From Bacteroidia bacterium (GTDB lineage: Bacteria; Bacteroidota; Bacteroidia; Palsa-965), in NCBI GenBank assembly GCA_023151315.1, contig JAKLJE010000003.1:99448-163447 (forward strand): DNA of 64,000 bases. The letters run 5' to 3'. The translations under genes and the position numbers were made by a program. The stretch's first letter is position 1. Each line of letters starts with the position of its first letter. Below are positions 52,615 through 61,847 of the stretch, one piece after another. The notes beneath the pieces are model-generated. The model worked only from the letters and a program-made list of their open reading frames with translations. It was not told the origin of the DNA and did no database searches.

Positions 52615-53586
52615 GTGAAAAAGATTCTGATCATACGATTCAGTTCTATTGGTGATATCATTCTCACCACGCCTGTTGTCCGTTGCATACGGAAACAAAC
52701 CGGGGCAGAGGTTCACTTTATTACAAAGGAACAATTCAGTGGAATTCTTGAGAGTAATCCCTATGTGGACAAGGTGATTACTATTGATAAAAATGTGAGC
52801 GAAGTTGCTGATGTGTTGCGCGGTGAGAATTATGATTTTGTCGTTGATCTGCATCACAATCTGCGTTCTCTTCAGGTTAAACAAATCTGTAAAGCGCCTT
52901 CTGCATCTTTTCCCAAACTCAACGTGAAGAAATGGTTACTGGTGAACGCACGGATTGATTTAATGCCGCGGCAGCATATCGTTGATCGGTATTTTATCGC
53001 GGCGGAAAAACTAGGTATTAAGAATGATCAGGAAGGATTGAATTACTTCATTCCGGAAAATGACAGAGTGGAATTGTCAAACATTCTGCCGGAGTCGCAC
53101 CGTAAAGGTTACGTAGCCATTACAGCAGGAGCAAAGTTTGCAACCAAAGAAATGCCGCTGAATCGGATGAAAGATCTTATTTTTTATCTGAATCGTCCCG
53201 TTGTAGTACTAGGAGGTAAGGATGATATGGCCAAGGGCCAAGCACTTTCTGATGCATGCGGCGATCTGGTCTTTGATGCCTGCGGGAAATTCAATCTCAA
53301 TCAAACGGCTTCATTGATCGAACAATCTGATGCCGTCATTGCGCATGATACCGGTATGATGCATATCGCTGCTGCGTTCAGAAAAAAAATATTTTCGGTT
53401 TGGGGAAATACAGTACCTGAATTGGGAATGTATCCTTATCTGCCGTCAGATGGGTCTCGAATGATTCAGGTTAAAGACTTGTCATGCAGACCTTGCTCTA
53501 AAATCGGATACAGTGAATGCCCGAAGAAACATTTTCGCTGTATGAACGATATTCCTCTGGAAGAGTTCCGTGAGCTTCGAGCTTAA
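52615..53586 (+). CDS. Glycosyltransferase family 9 (heptosyltransferase-like)
   Basis: 323 residues from GTG; no ATG is available nearby. It opens KKILIIRFSSIGDIILTTPVVR, the family signature with the GD motif, and ends with the donor-binding motif IAHDTGMMHIAAAF. It also has a Cys-rich C-terminal part (SCRPCSKIGYSECPKKHFRC). Likely adds a heptose or related sugar to the lipopolysaccharide core. A near match of the -7 box (TACCTTTA, 52598-52605) precedes it inside the region between the two genes. Confidence 0.9.
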   Translation: MKKILIIRFSSIGDIILTTPVVRCIRKQTGAEVHFITKEQFSGILESNPYVDKVITIDKNVSEVADVLRGENYDFVVDLHHNLRSLQVKQICKAPSASFPKLNVKKWLLVNARIDLMPRQHIVDRYFIAAEKLGIKNDQEGLNYFIPENDRVELSNILPESHRKGYVAITAGAKFATKEMPLNRMKDLIFYLNRPVVVLGGKDDMAKGQALSDACGDLVFDACGKFNLNQTASLIEQSDAVIAHDTGMMHIAAAFRKKIFSVWGNTVPELGMYPYLPSDGSRMIQVKDLSCRPCSKIGYSECPKKHFRCMNDIPLEEFRELRA

Positions 53587-53603
53587 TTCATTAACTTAGT
53601 TGA

Positions 53604-55439
53604 ATGAACATCAAAGCTATTTTCACTGTAGTTAGTGCACTATTGTTCGTTAGTGCCGGAGCTCAGAATGCCAACCGTACTTCGTTTGTAATTCCACGGG
53701 GTGCAACAACGAACGGAATCGCTGCGGGTGATGCGCAGGTTAATGTGCGCCGCATTGAACACCCGAAGCAAAGTTCTACTGCATTAGAAGTAATCAAAGA
53801 TTCACTTTCTCTGCGCTACGCAAATCGGGATGTTCATTCTCAAACACGTGTTTCCACGCTGCCGGCCCCGGTTGTTGGTTTCGGTGTTCAGGGAAATGCG
53901 TTTAACAACGGAACTCCTACTGACAATGAAATTGCAATAGGGAACAACGGTATGTTGATCTCAGTTCAGAACAGTAATATTTTCCGTTACAACACCAATA
54001 CGAGCACTTCACTTACAAATCAGTCACTGTCTGCATTTTTCTCGTCGTTGCAGAACAATCAGTCCAAATACGATCCGAAAGTTCTCTATGATCCTCAAGC
54101 GAACCGTTTCATATTGATGTGTCTTGCGGGATATACTTCCGCTAATACAAATCTTCTCGTAGGGTTTTCCAACTCCGATTCGATTAACGGAACCTGGCAT
54201 CTCTACGAAATTCCCGGAAATCCTTTTGGCGACACTGCTTGGAGCGACTATCCGATGATTGCTGTGAACAACAACGAACTTTTCCTCACCGTAAATCAGG
54301 TTTATGACGGTCAACCTTGGCAAACGGGATTCAAAGAAACTTTCATCTGGCAGATCAACAAATGGGATGGATACAGCGGTGATTCGCTGCGCTCTCAGTT
54401 GCATTCCGGAATCAATACCAATGGCAGACCGGTACGTAATCTCTGTCCGGTTGAACATGCAGGTGCACCTACGAATTCTCCGGTAATGTATTTCCTTTCC
54501 GATCGTAATCTGGATGCATCCAACGATACAATTTTCCTCGTTACAATTACGGATACAATCAATGCGCCGGGACAACAGCTCACGGTGCAGATGATGGAAA
54601 GCAATACTTCCTATTTCGCTCCGATACAAGCGGACCAACCGGGATCCGGCGGTCAGTTATCTACAAATGACGCACGTATTCAAGGCGCGTACATTTTAGG
54701 AAATACTATTCAGTTCGTGAATGCAACAACAGATACCGCAACCGGTAATGTCGGCATTTACCATGGCATCGTTTCGAATGTGAATACAACGCCATCCGTC
54801 CGCGGAACTATTTACGCAGACACTCTCCTTGATTACGGTTATCCGAATCTCGCCTGGGTAGGATACGATGCAAGTGATTATACTTCCATCATCATGTTCC
54901 TGCACAGTGCTTCTTCTGTGAACCCCGGTTATTCGGTAATGACTGCCGATACTGCGGGAAATTTCTCGGCGCGCACAAACGCGAAATCAGGAATCGGTGG
55001 TGTGAGTTTGTTATCTGGAGATGAGCGTTGGGGCGATTACACCGGCATTCAGCGTCGATACGACATTGGCGGTACGTGCTGGGTGAACGGATACTACGGA
55101 ATGTCTAACGGTGCACATTCAACCTGGATATGTGAAGTAGGTCGCAGTACTGACGTATCTGTTCCGCAGAATGCAACTTCAGCTGAAGTACAATTGTATC
55201 CTAACCCTGTTGCCGATCAACTGAACATCACGTTCAATCTTGAAACATCACGTCAGGTTCGTTTTGTTGTTTACGACATGCAAGGCAAGCTCGTGCAGAT
55301 ACTCGTGGAAGATCAGTTCAGAGCCGGGAAACACGTTCTCTCGTTCAATCCTGATTTTGCAGGAGCAGGAATGTATATCATTCGTGGCGAATGCGCCGAT
55401 GGTTCTGTGCTGTTCACTGAACGATTCATCAGCGAATAA
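53604..55439 (+). CDS. Secreted protein with T9SS sorting domain
   Basis: 611 residues. Signal peptide cut near VSAGAQ. The mature protein is beta-rich with a long central region (about 110-500): NNGTPTDNEIAIGNNGMLIS, then YDPKVLYDPQANRFILMCLA and WSDYPMIAVNNNELFLTVNQ, which look like blades of a propeller-type fold. A type A sorting domain ends it (LYPNPVADQLNI). Surface or secreted; no enzyme motif recognised. Follows the glycosyltransferase by 17 bases. Confidence 0.83.
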   Translation: MNIKAIFTVVSALLFVSAGAQNANRTSFVIPRGATTNGIAAGDAQVNVRRIEHPKQSSTALEVIKDSLSLRYANRDVHSQTRVSTLPAPVVGFGVQGNAFNNGTPTDNEIAIGNNGMLISVQNSNIFRYNTNTSTSLTNQSLSAFFSSLQNNQSKYDPKVLYDPQANRFILMCLAGYTSANTNLLVGFSNSDSINGTWHLYEIPGNPFGDTAWSDYPMIAVNNNELFLTVNQVYDGQPWQTGFKETFIWQINKWDGYSGDSLRSQLHSGINTNGRPVRNLCPVEHAGAPTNSPVMYFLSDRNLDASNDTIFLVTITDTINAPGQQLTVQMMESNTSYFAPIQADQPGSGGQLSTNDARIQGAYILGNTIQFVNATTDTATGNVGIYHGIVSNVNTTPSVRGTIYADTLLDYGYPNLAWVGYDASDYTSIIMFLHSASSVNPGYSVMTADTAGNFSARTNAKSGIGGVSLLSGDERWGDYTGIQRRYDIGGTCWVNGYYGMSNGAHSTWICEVGRSTDVSVPQNATSAEVQLYPNPVADQLNITFNLETSRQVRFVVYDMQGKLVQILVEDQFRAGKHVLSFNPDFAGAGMYIIRGECADGSVLFTERFISE

Positions 55440-56327
55440 TCACAACCGTAAACCGAGCACGGTTACATCGTCCGTCTGTTCACGGTACATCTTCCAGAAG
55501 TGAAAGAACTCAGCTAACTGCTGTCCTTGTTCATGCATTGACAATTCATTCACAAGGCAGATCAATTTTCTCAGGCGGGAACGATTGATTTTTTTATCAT
55601 TCGGACCACCAAATTGATCTGGGTAACCGTCGGTGAACATATAAATGGAAGCCGTCGCAGTCAACTTCATGCATTGTCCTTCATATGTTCTTGCTTTTTC
55701 AATTCTCATTCCTCCAATTGGATAACGGGCTCCACGCAGTTCTCGAATGCCGGATTCATCGGTTACCCAGATACTTCGCATCGCTCCTGCAAAGTGCAAT
55801 TCGCGTGTTGTCAGATCGAACACACATAATGCGATATCCATCCCGTCATACGTTTCTGCGCGCTCATCAGGTTTGTATCGGGAAAAAGCTTTACTGATTC
55901 TTTCATCAAGACGACGAAGAATAAAAGAAGGTTCATAGCATCTTTCCTCCATTACAATCTGATTGATGAGACTCAATCCCATTACAGACATCATCGCACC
56001 CGGAACACCATGCCCGGTACAATCGGCAACGGTGAAGATCAGTTTACTTCCGATGCGCGTCATCCACGTAAAATCTCCGCTCAGATCTGTTTTTGGGGAA
56101 AAGAACAGAAAGGAATCATGAACATACTGTCGGATGTGATTTTCGTCAGGCAGCAATGCGCGCTGCAATGTACCGGCGTATCGAAGGCTTTCTGAAATCT
56201 CACTCAGTCTCTTCTGTTCCCGCGTGTAATGCTGCAGTATTAAAGCATTATCACGCTTCACTCGCTCTTCTTCTGTTAGCGAGGTAAATTCCTCTTCCGT
56301 TATTCCACTCTCATCAGTCAGCAACAT
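55440..56327 (-). CDS. SpoIIE-type PP2C protein phosphatase
   Basis: 295 residues. A short N-terminal coiled coil (residues about 20-50; REQKRLSEISESLRYA) is followed by a PP2C-like SpoIIE domain. Metal-binding Asp residues are visible in DLSGDFTWM, VADCTGHGVPGAMMS, DGMDIALCVFD and FTDGYPDQFGG. It should remove phosphate from a protein, often an anti-sigma-factor antagonist in partner-switching, but no such partner is next to it. The stop abuts the stop of the convergent T9SS gene. Confidence 0.92.
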   Translation of the reverse strand: MLLTDESGITEEEFTSLTEEERVKRDNALILQHYTREQKRLSEISESLRYAGTLQRALLPDENHIRQYVHDSFLFFSPKTDLSGDFTWMTRIGSKLIFTVADCTGHGVPGAMMSVMGLSLINQIVMEERCYEPSFILRRLDERISKAFSRYKPDERAETYDGMDIALCVFDLTTRELHFAGAMRSIWVTDESGIRELRGARYPIGGMRIEKARTYEGQCMKLTATASIYMFTDGYPDQFGGPNDKKINRSRLRKLICLVNELSMHEQGQQLAEFFHFWKMYREQTDDVTVLGLRL

Positions 56328-56433
56328 AGCAATAAGTATTGAAGAAGGGTCTTCGCAAACTTACCGCACAATTGTTGCAAGGTGTTTAACGCAATGTTAT
56401 GATTAGTGAATGAAGTGTTGCGGAACAGGTTCG

Positions 56434-57663
56434 TTAATTGTTCAGCTTTATGTGCTGATACTTTCGTGTGAATACATTCACAGGATACCACGCCGCAAGA
56501 ATTCCAATTGCTGTTACTGCCAGAACGATATACAGCAAGTCAGTAATCTGCACATCTACCGGGTAGAAAGACACAACGAATCCTTCACCGAAACGGAGAA
56601 GACCGAAAGTTTTCTGAAGCCAGCACAGCAGCAAGCCTAGTGAAATGCCAGCAACGGTTCCGGCGACTGAAATCAGAACACCTTCTGTAAAGAATATTCT
56701 CCGGATCAGCGTTTCCCCGGCGCCCATTCCCCAGAGAATACCAATGTCTTTTTTCTTTTCAATGATGAGCAGTGTGATTGAACCGATTGTGTTGAACGTG
56801 GCAATCACCAGTACGAAAATCAGAATGAAGAACGTCCACATCTTTTCCGATTTTAATGTTTTGTACAACACTTCGTTCTGTTCGTAACGCGACTGTACTT
56901 TGTATCCTGTTCCCGTCACTTCTTTCACCTGACGAATCACTTCCGCCTCTTCAAATCCGGGAAGAATTCCGATTTCCGCAGATGTACACTCATCCGTATA
57001 TTCCAGCAAACCGCGAACTGTTTCGGCCGGAAGAAAAATGTATTTCCCGTCAAAGTCGCTGCTTACAAAGTAAAGTCCGGAAAGAAACGCCACATCTTCA
57101 TTGAACGGTTTCTCATCCATGTTGTTCATATCCACAACCAGATTACGATCGCGTTTCGGAACATAAATTTTAATCTGCGACAACTCGGAAAGTGCCAACA
57201 CACTTCCTATTTCCTGTCCGGCAACAGCACCGGTTAATCCGTTAGGATGTAAATCAAATGTTCCTTCGCGAACAACAGTATCAAAGCGCGTGTACTTCAC
57301 GTAATCATCGCTGACACCTCTGATCACTACGTTCATTTGACGGTCGTTGCTTTCAATCAAACCGTCTTCATCAATGATTTCAGTGTACCACGCTACTCCC
57401 GGAATCTGCTTGATGCGTTTTACTTTGTCAGGATCTGAATGAAAGACTTTTCCTTTTTCTGCTGTAATGCGGATGTCGGAATGGAAATTATTGTAAAGTG
57501 ATTCTACCAGTCCGGTCAGTCCGTTCATTGCTGAAAGAATGATGACCAATGCTGCTGTCACAACACAAACGCAAGCCAATGATATGCGCGTGACAATATT
57601 CACGGCATTTGAAGATTTCCGGGAGAACAGATAACGCCGTGCTACAAAGAATGAAAGATTCAT
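56434..57663 (-). CDS. LolC/LolE-family ABC transporter permease
   Basis: 409 residues. One membrane span at the N terminus (after FVARRYLFSRKSSNAVN, a typical opening), a large periplasmic domain (about 45-265), and three C-terminal spans with the FtsX-like core IGILWGMGAGETLIRRIFF. It likely works with a separate ATPase to release lipoproteins for the outer membrane. No ATPase gene adjoins, as is common in Bacteroidota. rbfA precedes it by 14 bases. Confidence 0.9.
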   Translation of the reverse strand: MNLSFFVARRYLFSRKSSNAVNIVTRISLACVCVVTAALVIILSAMNGLTGLVESLYNNFHSDIRITAEKGKVFHSDPDKVKRIKQIPGVAWYTEIIDEDGLIESNDRQMNVVIRGVSDDYVKYTRFDTVVREGTFDLHPNGLTGAVAGQEIGSVLALSELSQIKIYVPKRDRNLVVDMNNMDEKPFNEDVAFLSGLYFVSSDFDGKYIFLPAETVRGLLEYTDECTSAEIGILPGFEEAEVIRQVKEVTGTGYKVQSRYEQNEVLYKTLKSEKMWTFFILIFVLVIATFNTIGSITLLIIEKKKDIGILWGMGAGETLIRRIFFTEGVLISVAGTVAGISLGLLLCWLQKTFGLLRFGEGFVVSFYPVDVQITDLLYIVLAVTAIGILAAWYPVNVFTRKYQHIKLNN

Positions 57664-57677
57664 TGACGGCTTCGGAA

Positions 57678-58016
57678 TTATTTCTTGAGAAGATTCTCTA
57701 TACGTTCAGCGTAGTCGAGCGAATCGTCGACGTAGAAAATGAGTTCAGGAATCACACGCGCCTGGTGACGAATACGTTTGCCAAGCAATCCGCGGATTTC
57801 ATGCGAACTTTTGCGAATGATCTCCAGCATCTTGTCTTTTTCCTTCACAGGAAAAAGGCTTACGTAAATTTTCGCTACACCAAGATCAGGGCTCACTTTT
57901 ACCTGAGTAACAGTGATCATGATACTGCCGAATTTTCCTTTCGTTTCGAATTGGAAAATTTCAGCGATTTCTTTCTGAATCAGTCGTGAAAATTTCTGCT
58001 GACGTGTAGAATCCAT
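57678..58016 (-). CDS. rbfA: Ribosome-binding factor A
   Basis: 112 residues, standard RbfA size with a KH-like fold. QQKFSRLIQKEIAEIFQ near the N terminus, VTQVKVSPDLGVAKIYVS, and the C-terminal RHQARVIPELIFYVDDSLDYAE are typical. It matures the 5' end of 16S rRNA in the small ribosomal subunit. Leads the permease gene. Confidence 0.95.
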   Translation of the reverse strand: MDSTRQQKFSRLIQKEIAEIFQFETKGKFGSIMITVTQVKVSPDLGVAKIYVSLFPVKEKDKMLEIIRKSSHEIRGLLGKRIRHQARVIPELIFYVDDSLDYAERIENLLKK

Positions 58017-58096
58017 TCTGTAAAGGTAATGAATTCTGCGGGGGAAGCACGGGCTTTTACACGTCCGTTATCGGGCATTCCGATTCTGTTTCCGCC

Positions 58097-58104
58097 TATC
58101 TTTG
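58097..58104 (+). promoter_or_regulatory. -7 promoter element for hemJ
   Basis: TATCTTTG ends four bases before the ATG at 58109. Predicts a leaderless mRNA. Confidence 0.55.
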
Positions 58105-58108
58105 CCGT

Positions 58109-58687
58109 ATGCATTACGTTAAAGCACTACACATCATCTTCATGGTTTCATGGTTTGCGGCATTGTTTTACATGCCCCGCCTGCTCATTTACCATGTTGA
58201 AGCGCAGGAAAAGGAAAACCCGGATCGTGGAATTCTTTCCGCTCAATTCAAAATCATGCAGAAACGTCTCTGGTATTTCATCAGCTGGCCTGCAATGATT
58301 CTTACCCTCATCTTCGGAATCTGGGTGTCGTTTTATAATGCCGGACATTTCTATACGCAAGCATGGTTCATTCTTAAGCTGATTTTCGTTTTCGTGCTCG
58401 TGCTTTATCATCTGCAAACGCATGCTTTGTTTGTGAAGCATCAGGGTGATCAGACTCCATGGACTTCATTTCGACTTCGTATGTGGAATGAGGTCGCAAC
58501 TTTGTTGCTCTTCATCATTGTGTTTCTTGTTGTTCTGCAGCAAAACAACGGATGGGTTTGGGTCGCATTGGGTGTAATTGCTTTTGCAGCGGCACTCTAT
58601 GCAGGAATAATGATTTACAAAAGCAGTCGGGAGAAGCAAACTCCTCCGAATGACTCAACATTACCGCCTGCGCCACCGCAGAATTAA
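58109..58687 (+). CDS. hemJ: HemJ-type protoporphyrinogen IX oxidase
   Basis: 192 residues with four or five membrane spans. The family signature includes His near the N terminus (MHYVKALHIIFMVSWFAALF), the LIYHVEA motif, WPAMILTLIFGIW and KLIFVFVLVLYHL. It oxidises protoporphyrinogen IX in heme synthesis. A Pro/Ser-rich C-terminal tail (about 168-192) lies outside the core. A start at 58109 agrees with the -7 box. Confidence 0.9.
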   Translation: MHYVKALHIIFMVSWFAALFYMPRLLIYHVEAQEKENPDRGILSAQFKIMQKRLWYFISWPAMILTLIFGIWVSFYNAGHFYTQAWFILKLIFVFVLVLYHLQTHALFVKHQGDQTPWTSFRLRMWNEVATLLLFIIVFLVVLQQNNGWVWVALGVIAFAAALYAGIMIYKSSREKQTPPNDSTLPPAPPQN

Positions 58688-58754
58688 TTGCTGCATTAAG
58701 GTTTCATAAGCTCTGCTTAATGCAGACGAAATACGCACTGGTTAGTTTTGAATT

Positions 58755-59204
58755 ATGAAACAACCGGCGTTAAGTTTACTGGGCAAACGTATTCTGATCG
58801 TAGACGATGAACCTGATATCAGGGAATTCATTTCGTATTATCTCTCAAAGCGAGGTTTTTCTGTGGCAACTGCAGCAGATGGAGCGGAAGGAATAACGCT
58901 GGCTTTGAAGTTCGAGCCGGATCTGGTTATTCTCGATGTATTAATGCCCGGACTTAACGGTTTCGAAACTTGCATGCATATGCGTTCCGATGAACGCTTT
59001 GATAATACGCAGATCGTGTTTCTTTCTGCACTCACGCAGAGTTACTCGAAGGATCTGGGCTTTCGTATGAATGCAGATGCGTTTATTACAAAACCTGTAC
59101 GTATGGAATTATTGGTAAGGAAAATCGAGCAGATACTGAGCGAGAAAGCATTCTTGCAAGTAACCAACGAAGCTGCACGGCTGCGCGATTCTACTTCCGC
59201 TTAA
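58755..59204 (+). CDS. Single-domain response regulator
   Basis: 149 residues, one CheY-like receiver domain and no output domain. The acidic pair is Asp17-Asp18 (VDDEP), the phosphoacceptor Asp61 (VILDVLMPG), and Lys113 (ITKPV). A conserved Ser occurs in FLSALT. It may signal through protein contacts. No histidine kinase neighbours it; the SpoIIE phosphatase 3 kb away is a possible but unproven partner. It converges on the next gene with 14 bases of overlap. Confidence 0.93.
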   Translation: MKQPALSLLGKRILIVDDEPDIREFISYYLSKRGFSVATAADGAEGITLALKFEPDLVILDVLMPGLNGFETCMHMRSDERFDNTQIVFLSALTQSYSKDLGFRMNADAFITKPVRMELLVRKIEQILSEKAFLQVTNEAARLRDSTSA

Positions 59205-60258
59205 GCAACCACGCTTCCGGAATATCCATGCGGATAGTGGTCAGGAATTGTGTTGCTTCTTCTTTTGAATCGAAGGACGCAATGGAAATGTGCGTGAGTT
59301 TTGAATTCAGATTTTCCAGGACAGTTGCTTTGTATCCTTTGCTGATCAGTGCACGACGATAATTTTCTGCATTCTGAGGAACTCCGAACGCACCGCCGAT
59401 CACATAGTATCTTCCGGTTACAGCAGCCTGAGCAACAGTATTCGGATTGGTGCTCATCTCAACACGCGTAGTGTCAGGTGCTGCTTTATGAATATTCACT
59501 ACGAGTCCGGGACTGTTCTCATCCAGTTCGAGACGGAAATTGCCAGCCGCATCCGGACGGATTTCGTTTTTAGAATCTGCATCAGTTGGTTTTGTGAACC
59601 AAACGTTTGATTCATACAATGCAGGTTCTCCGGAACTGATTCCAAGACCAGCCAGCGCACTGCCGCGAAGATTGTCGTTGAATGTGAACAGAATGCCCGC
59701 AGCAATCAGCGGCATGGAAATCATAGCGGCTACTTTCCAAACACGACTAACGCCGGTTGATTCAGTAAGAACAGGTTCTGAATTGAGTTCGCGGATGATA
59801 GGTTCTTCTTTTACTTCTGCTTTCTCACGAATAACCGGCAACGATTGGAAAGAGCCAAGTCCGAATGAGTTAATCAGGAAGTTTACATCCGGATTACTTT
59901 CGAAAGAAATATTTCCTTCAGGATCGAGATGCATGGTGCCCAGATGCGGGAGCTCAACTTTGTTTCCGGCAGCAAACTCAGTCTTGATGGCCGATACAAA
60001 AGACTCAACATCTTTCTTTGCTTCCTCAAAAGTGCACGGAACGGAAGACGCAATTGAATCCGTCAAAAGTCCGTCGTTATTCTGAAGATGACGATTAAAG
60101 AAAACCTGCTTTGAAGGCGGGTTGAAAATGTGCTGACCCGGATGAATTTTCGCCGGGATATAAGTGCACACGAATCCTCCGAACTGCGGAACAATCACAC
60201 AATCGTGATCATACAACAACTCGGAAATGTAATGCGATGTTCTTGCGAAGTTTTCCAT
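59191..60258 (-). CDS. HU-CCDC81 and SPOR domain protein
   Basis: 355 residues. The N-terminal half has two HU-like CCDC81-type domains: YISELLYDHDCVIVPQFGGF, then VFFNRHLQNNDGLLTDSIA, and EAKKDVESFVSAIKTEF...ELPHLGTM. One membrane span is at about 175-193. The C terminus (about 280-350) is a SPOR domain that should bind denuded peptidoglycan: YYVIGGAFGVPQNAENYRRA to ATQFLTTIR. Probably a division-site or envelope protein in Bacteroidota. A TATTTTTG box lies 11 bases before the start. Confidence 0.9.
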   Translation of the reverse strand: MENFARTSHYISELLYDHDCVIVPQFGGFVCTYIPAKIHPGQHIFNPPSKQVFFNRHLQNNDGLLTDSIASSVPCTFEEAKKDVESFVSAIKTEFAAGNKVELPHLGTMHLDPEGNISFESNPDVNFLINSFGLGSFQSLPVIREKAEVKEEPIIRELNSEPVLTESTGVSRVWKVAAMISMPLIAAGILFTFNDNLRGSALAGLGISSGEPALYESNVWFTKPTDADSKNEIRPDAAGNFRLELDENSPGLVVNIHKAAPDTTRVEMSTNPNTVAQAAVTGRYYVIGGAFGVPQNAENYRRALISKGYKATVLENLNSKLTHISIASFDSKEEATQFLTTIRMDIPEAWLLKRK

Positions 60259-60377
60259 GAATCAGTGTTCAAAAATAGCCAAAAAAAGGCGTTCTGATTC
60301 GCATTGGACATTATTCTAAAAGCATTGATTTCAGGGCATTAGAATTTTCGCTATCTGACGGCAGCGCGCACCCGCCT

Positions 60378-61736
60378 TCACGAATAAATTTCGCGGGCCA
60401 ATTCAACGGCCTGATTTCGCAGTTCCCGAATTGCGGTTGTTTCCCACAAAACGGCTTTCCGCATCGGGCCAATACACCAAAGTCCCGGAACTGTATTGCC
60501 ATCTTGTCCAATCAATTTGCCTTCATACGTACAAGCGATTCCCAGGCCCAGTTGGTCGGTCATCAATAATTTCTTGTCCATCAGATCTGCCAGAATCGGC
60601 AAACGAACTTTTCTGTAGTTGGATTCAGGTCCGGTACAATTAATCACCTTGTTGTAAACGCCACTCATTGGGCATGATTCGTTTTTCCACCTTACTTCAA
60701 TTTCACTTCCAATTAGCGAAGCGCGGTCTACATTTCCTCTATGAATAGTCAATTGACCCGATGCAATCATCTCATTGAGCACTTGAGAAGATTGGGCCGG
60801 AATACGGTGTCTCACTACTTCCCAAATAGGACGTATTCTACGCATGAAATATTTTTTCTCTTCAACATTCCAGCGTTTCCATAATTCCTGCGTGAAAGGA
60901 CGAATTCCTTCAATAACTGCAGGCCATGGCGTCTCTTTTCGGGTGCGGATTTCATTCAGCAGCCAGAAGAAAGTTTCACGCGGATGGAGATATCCGGGAT
61001 CTTTGAGTTCAACTGCAGGATGCGAGAGATCATGAGGCAAAGGAAGTTTTCCTCTTCTGGAAAGCATAGTGATTTTTCCGGTGAAATTTCTTACGCGCAA
61101 TCCGAGCACAACATCTACCGCAGTAAGACCTGTTCCCACAAGCAGAACGTTTTCATTACCGTTCAGATTACTGTAAATGCGGTCGGTCCATGGATTCGGG
61201 AAGTAACCCTGCGATTGTGTGATCTCCGGTTGATCGGGGAATATATCAGCAGGTGGGAAGTTCCCGAGCGCAAGAATAATGTGATCGGCATTGAGAACGA
61301 CGCCTGATTCGAGTCGTGCTTCAAGTCCGCTTTCCGTTTGATTAATATTAGTAACTTCTTCAATACGGATTTGAAGCATTGAAGCATGATCATTATGCGC
61401 ATGCTGCAAATGTTCTACTATGTAATCACCGAAAATTTTACGAGGCACAAAAGTCTTCAGCGTGCATTCAGGAAGCAGATGACTGTACCGAAATCGGTTT
61501 TGCTGCAGCCAGCGAAAAAAGTGCTCCGGATCATCACGAAACAAACTCATTCCTGCTACCGTAACATTGAGCGGCTGATGTGTGAAATCATAATTGTATG
61601 CAACACCTCTTCCGATCATTTGCGGATTCTTCTCCAGCAGAATGATTTCGGTCTCCCGATCTTCCTTTACCAATTCCAGCGCTGCAAGAGCTCCCGAAAG
61701 TCCACCGCCAACTATGAGTATGCGTTTCTTTTTCAC
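60378..61736 (-). CDS. FAD/NAD(P)-binding oxidoreductase
   Basis: 452 residues from GTG. The FAD Rossmann motif is GGGLSGALAALEL at residues about 8-20, and a second nucleotide motif appears at VGTGLTAVDVVL. Matches the FAD-NAD(P)-binding family (PF13454 kind). The QPLNVTVAGMSLF and CTGPESNYRKV segments are typical. Substrate unknown. Between it and the HU-CCDC81 gene lie about 120 bases without a gene. Confidence 0.9.
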   Translation of the reverse strand: MKKKRILIVGGGLSGALAALELVKEDRETEIILLEKNPQMIGRGVAYNYDFTHQPLNVTVAGMSLFRDDPEHFFRWLQQNRFRYSHLLPECTLKTFVPRKIFGDYIVEHLQHAHNDHASMLQIRIEEVTNINQTESGLEARLESGVVLNADHIILALGNFPPADIFPDQPEITQSQGYFPNPWTDRIYSNLNGNENVLLVGTGLTAVDVVLGLRVRNFTGKITMLSRRGKLPLPHDLSHPAVELKDPGYLHPRETFFWLLNEIRTRKETPWPAVIEGIRPFTQELWKRWNVEEKKYFMRRIRPIWEVVRHRIPAQSSQVLNEMIASGQLTIHRGNVDRASLIGSEIEVRWKNESCPMSGVYNKVINCTGPESNYRKVRLPILADLMDKKLLMTDQLGLGIACTYEGKLIGQDGNTVPGLWCIGPMRKAVLWETTAIRELRNQAVELAREIYS

Positions 61737-61847
61737 GGTTCAAATATTGCTCTTAAAGAATTGAATAAAAATGATAGTTGGCAATTTTTGTCTATGATGG
61801 TTGCTCGGTGACTTAACGGTATTAATTTCTGATTTCCGAAGATTGAC

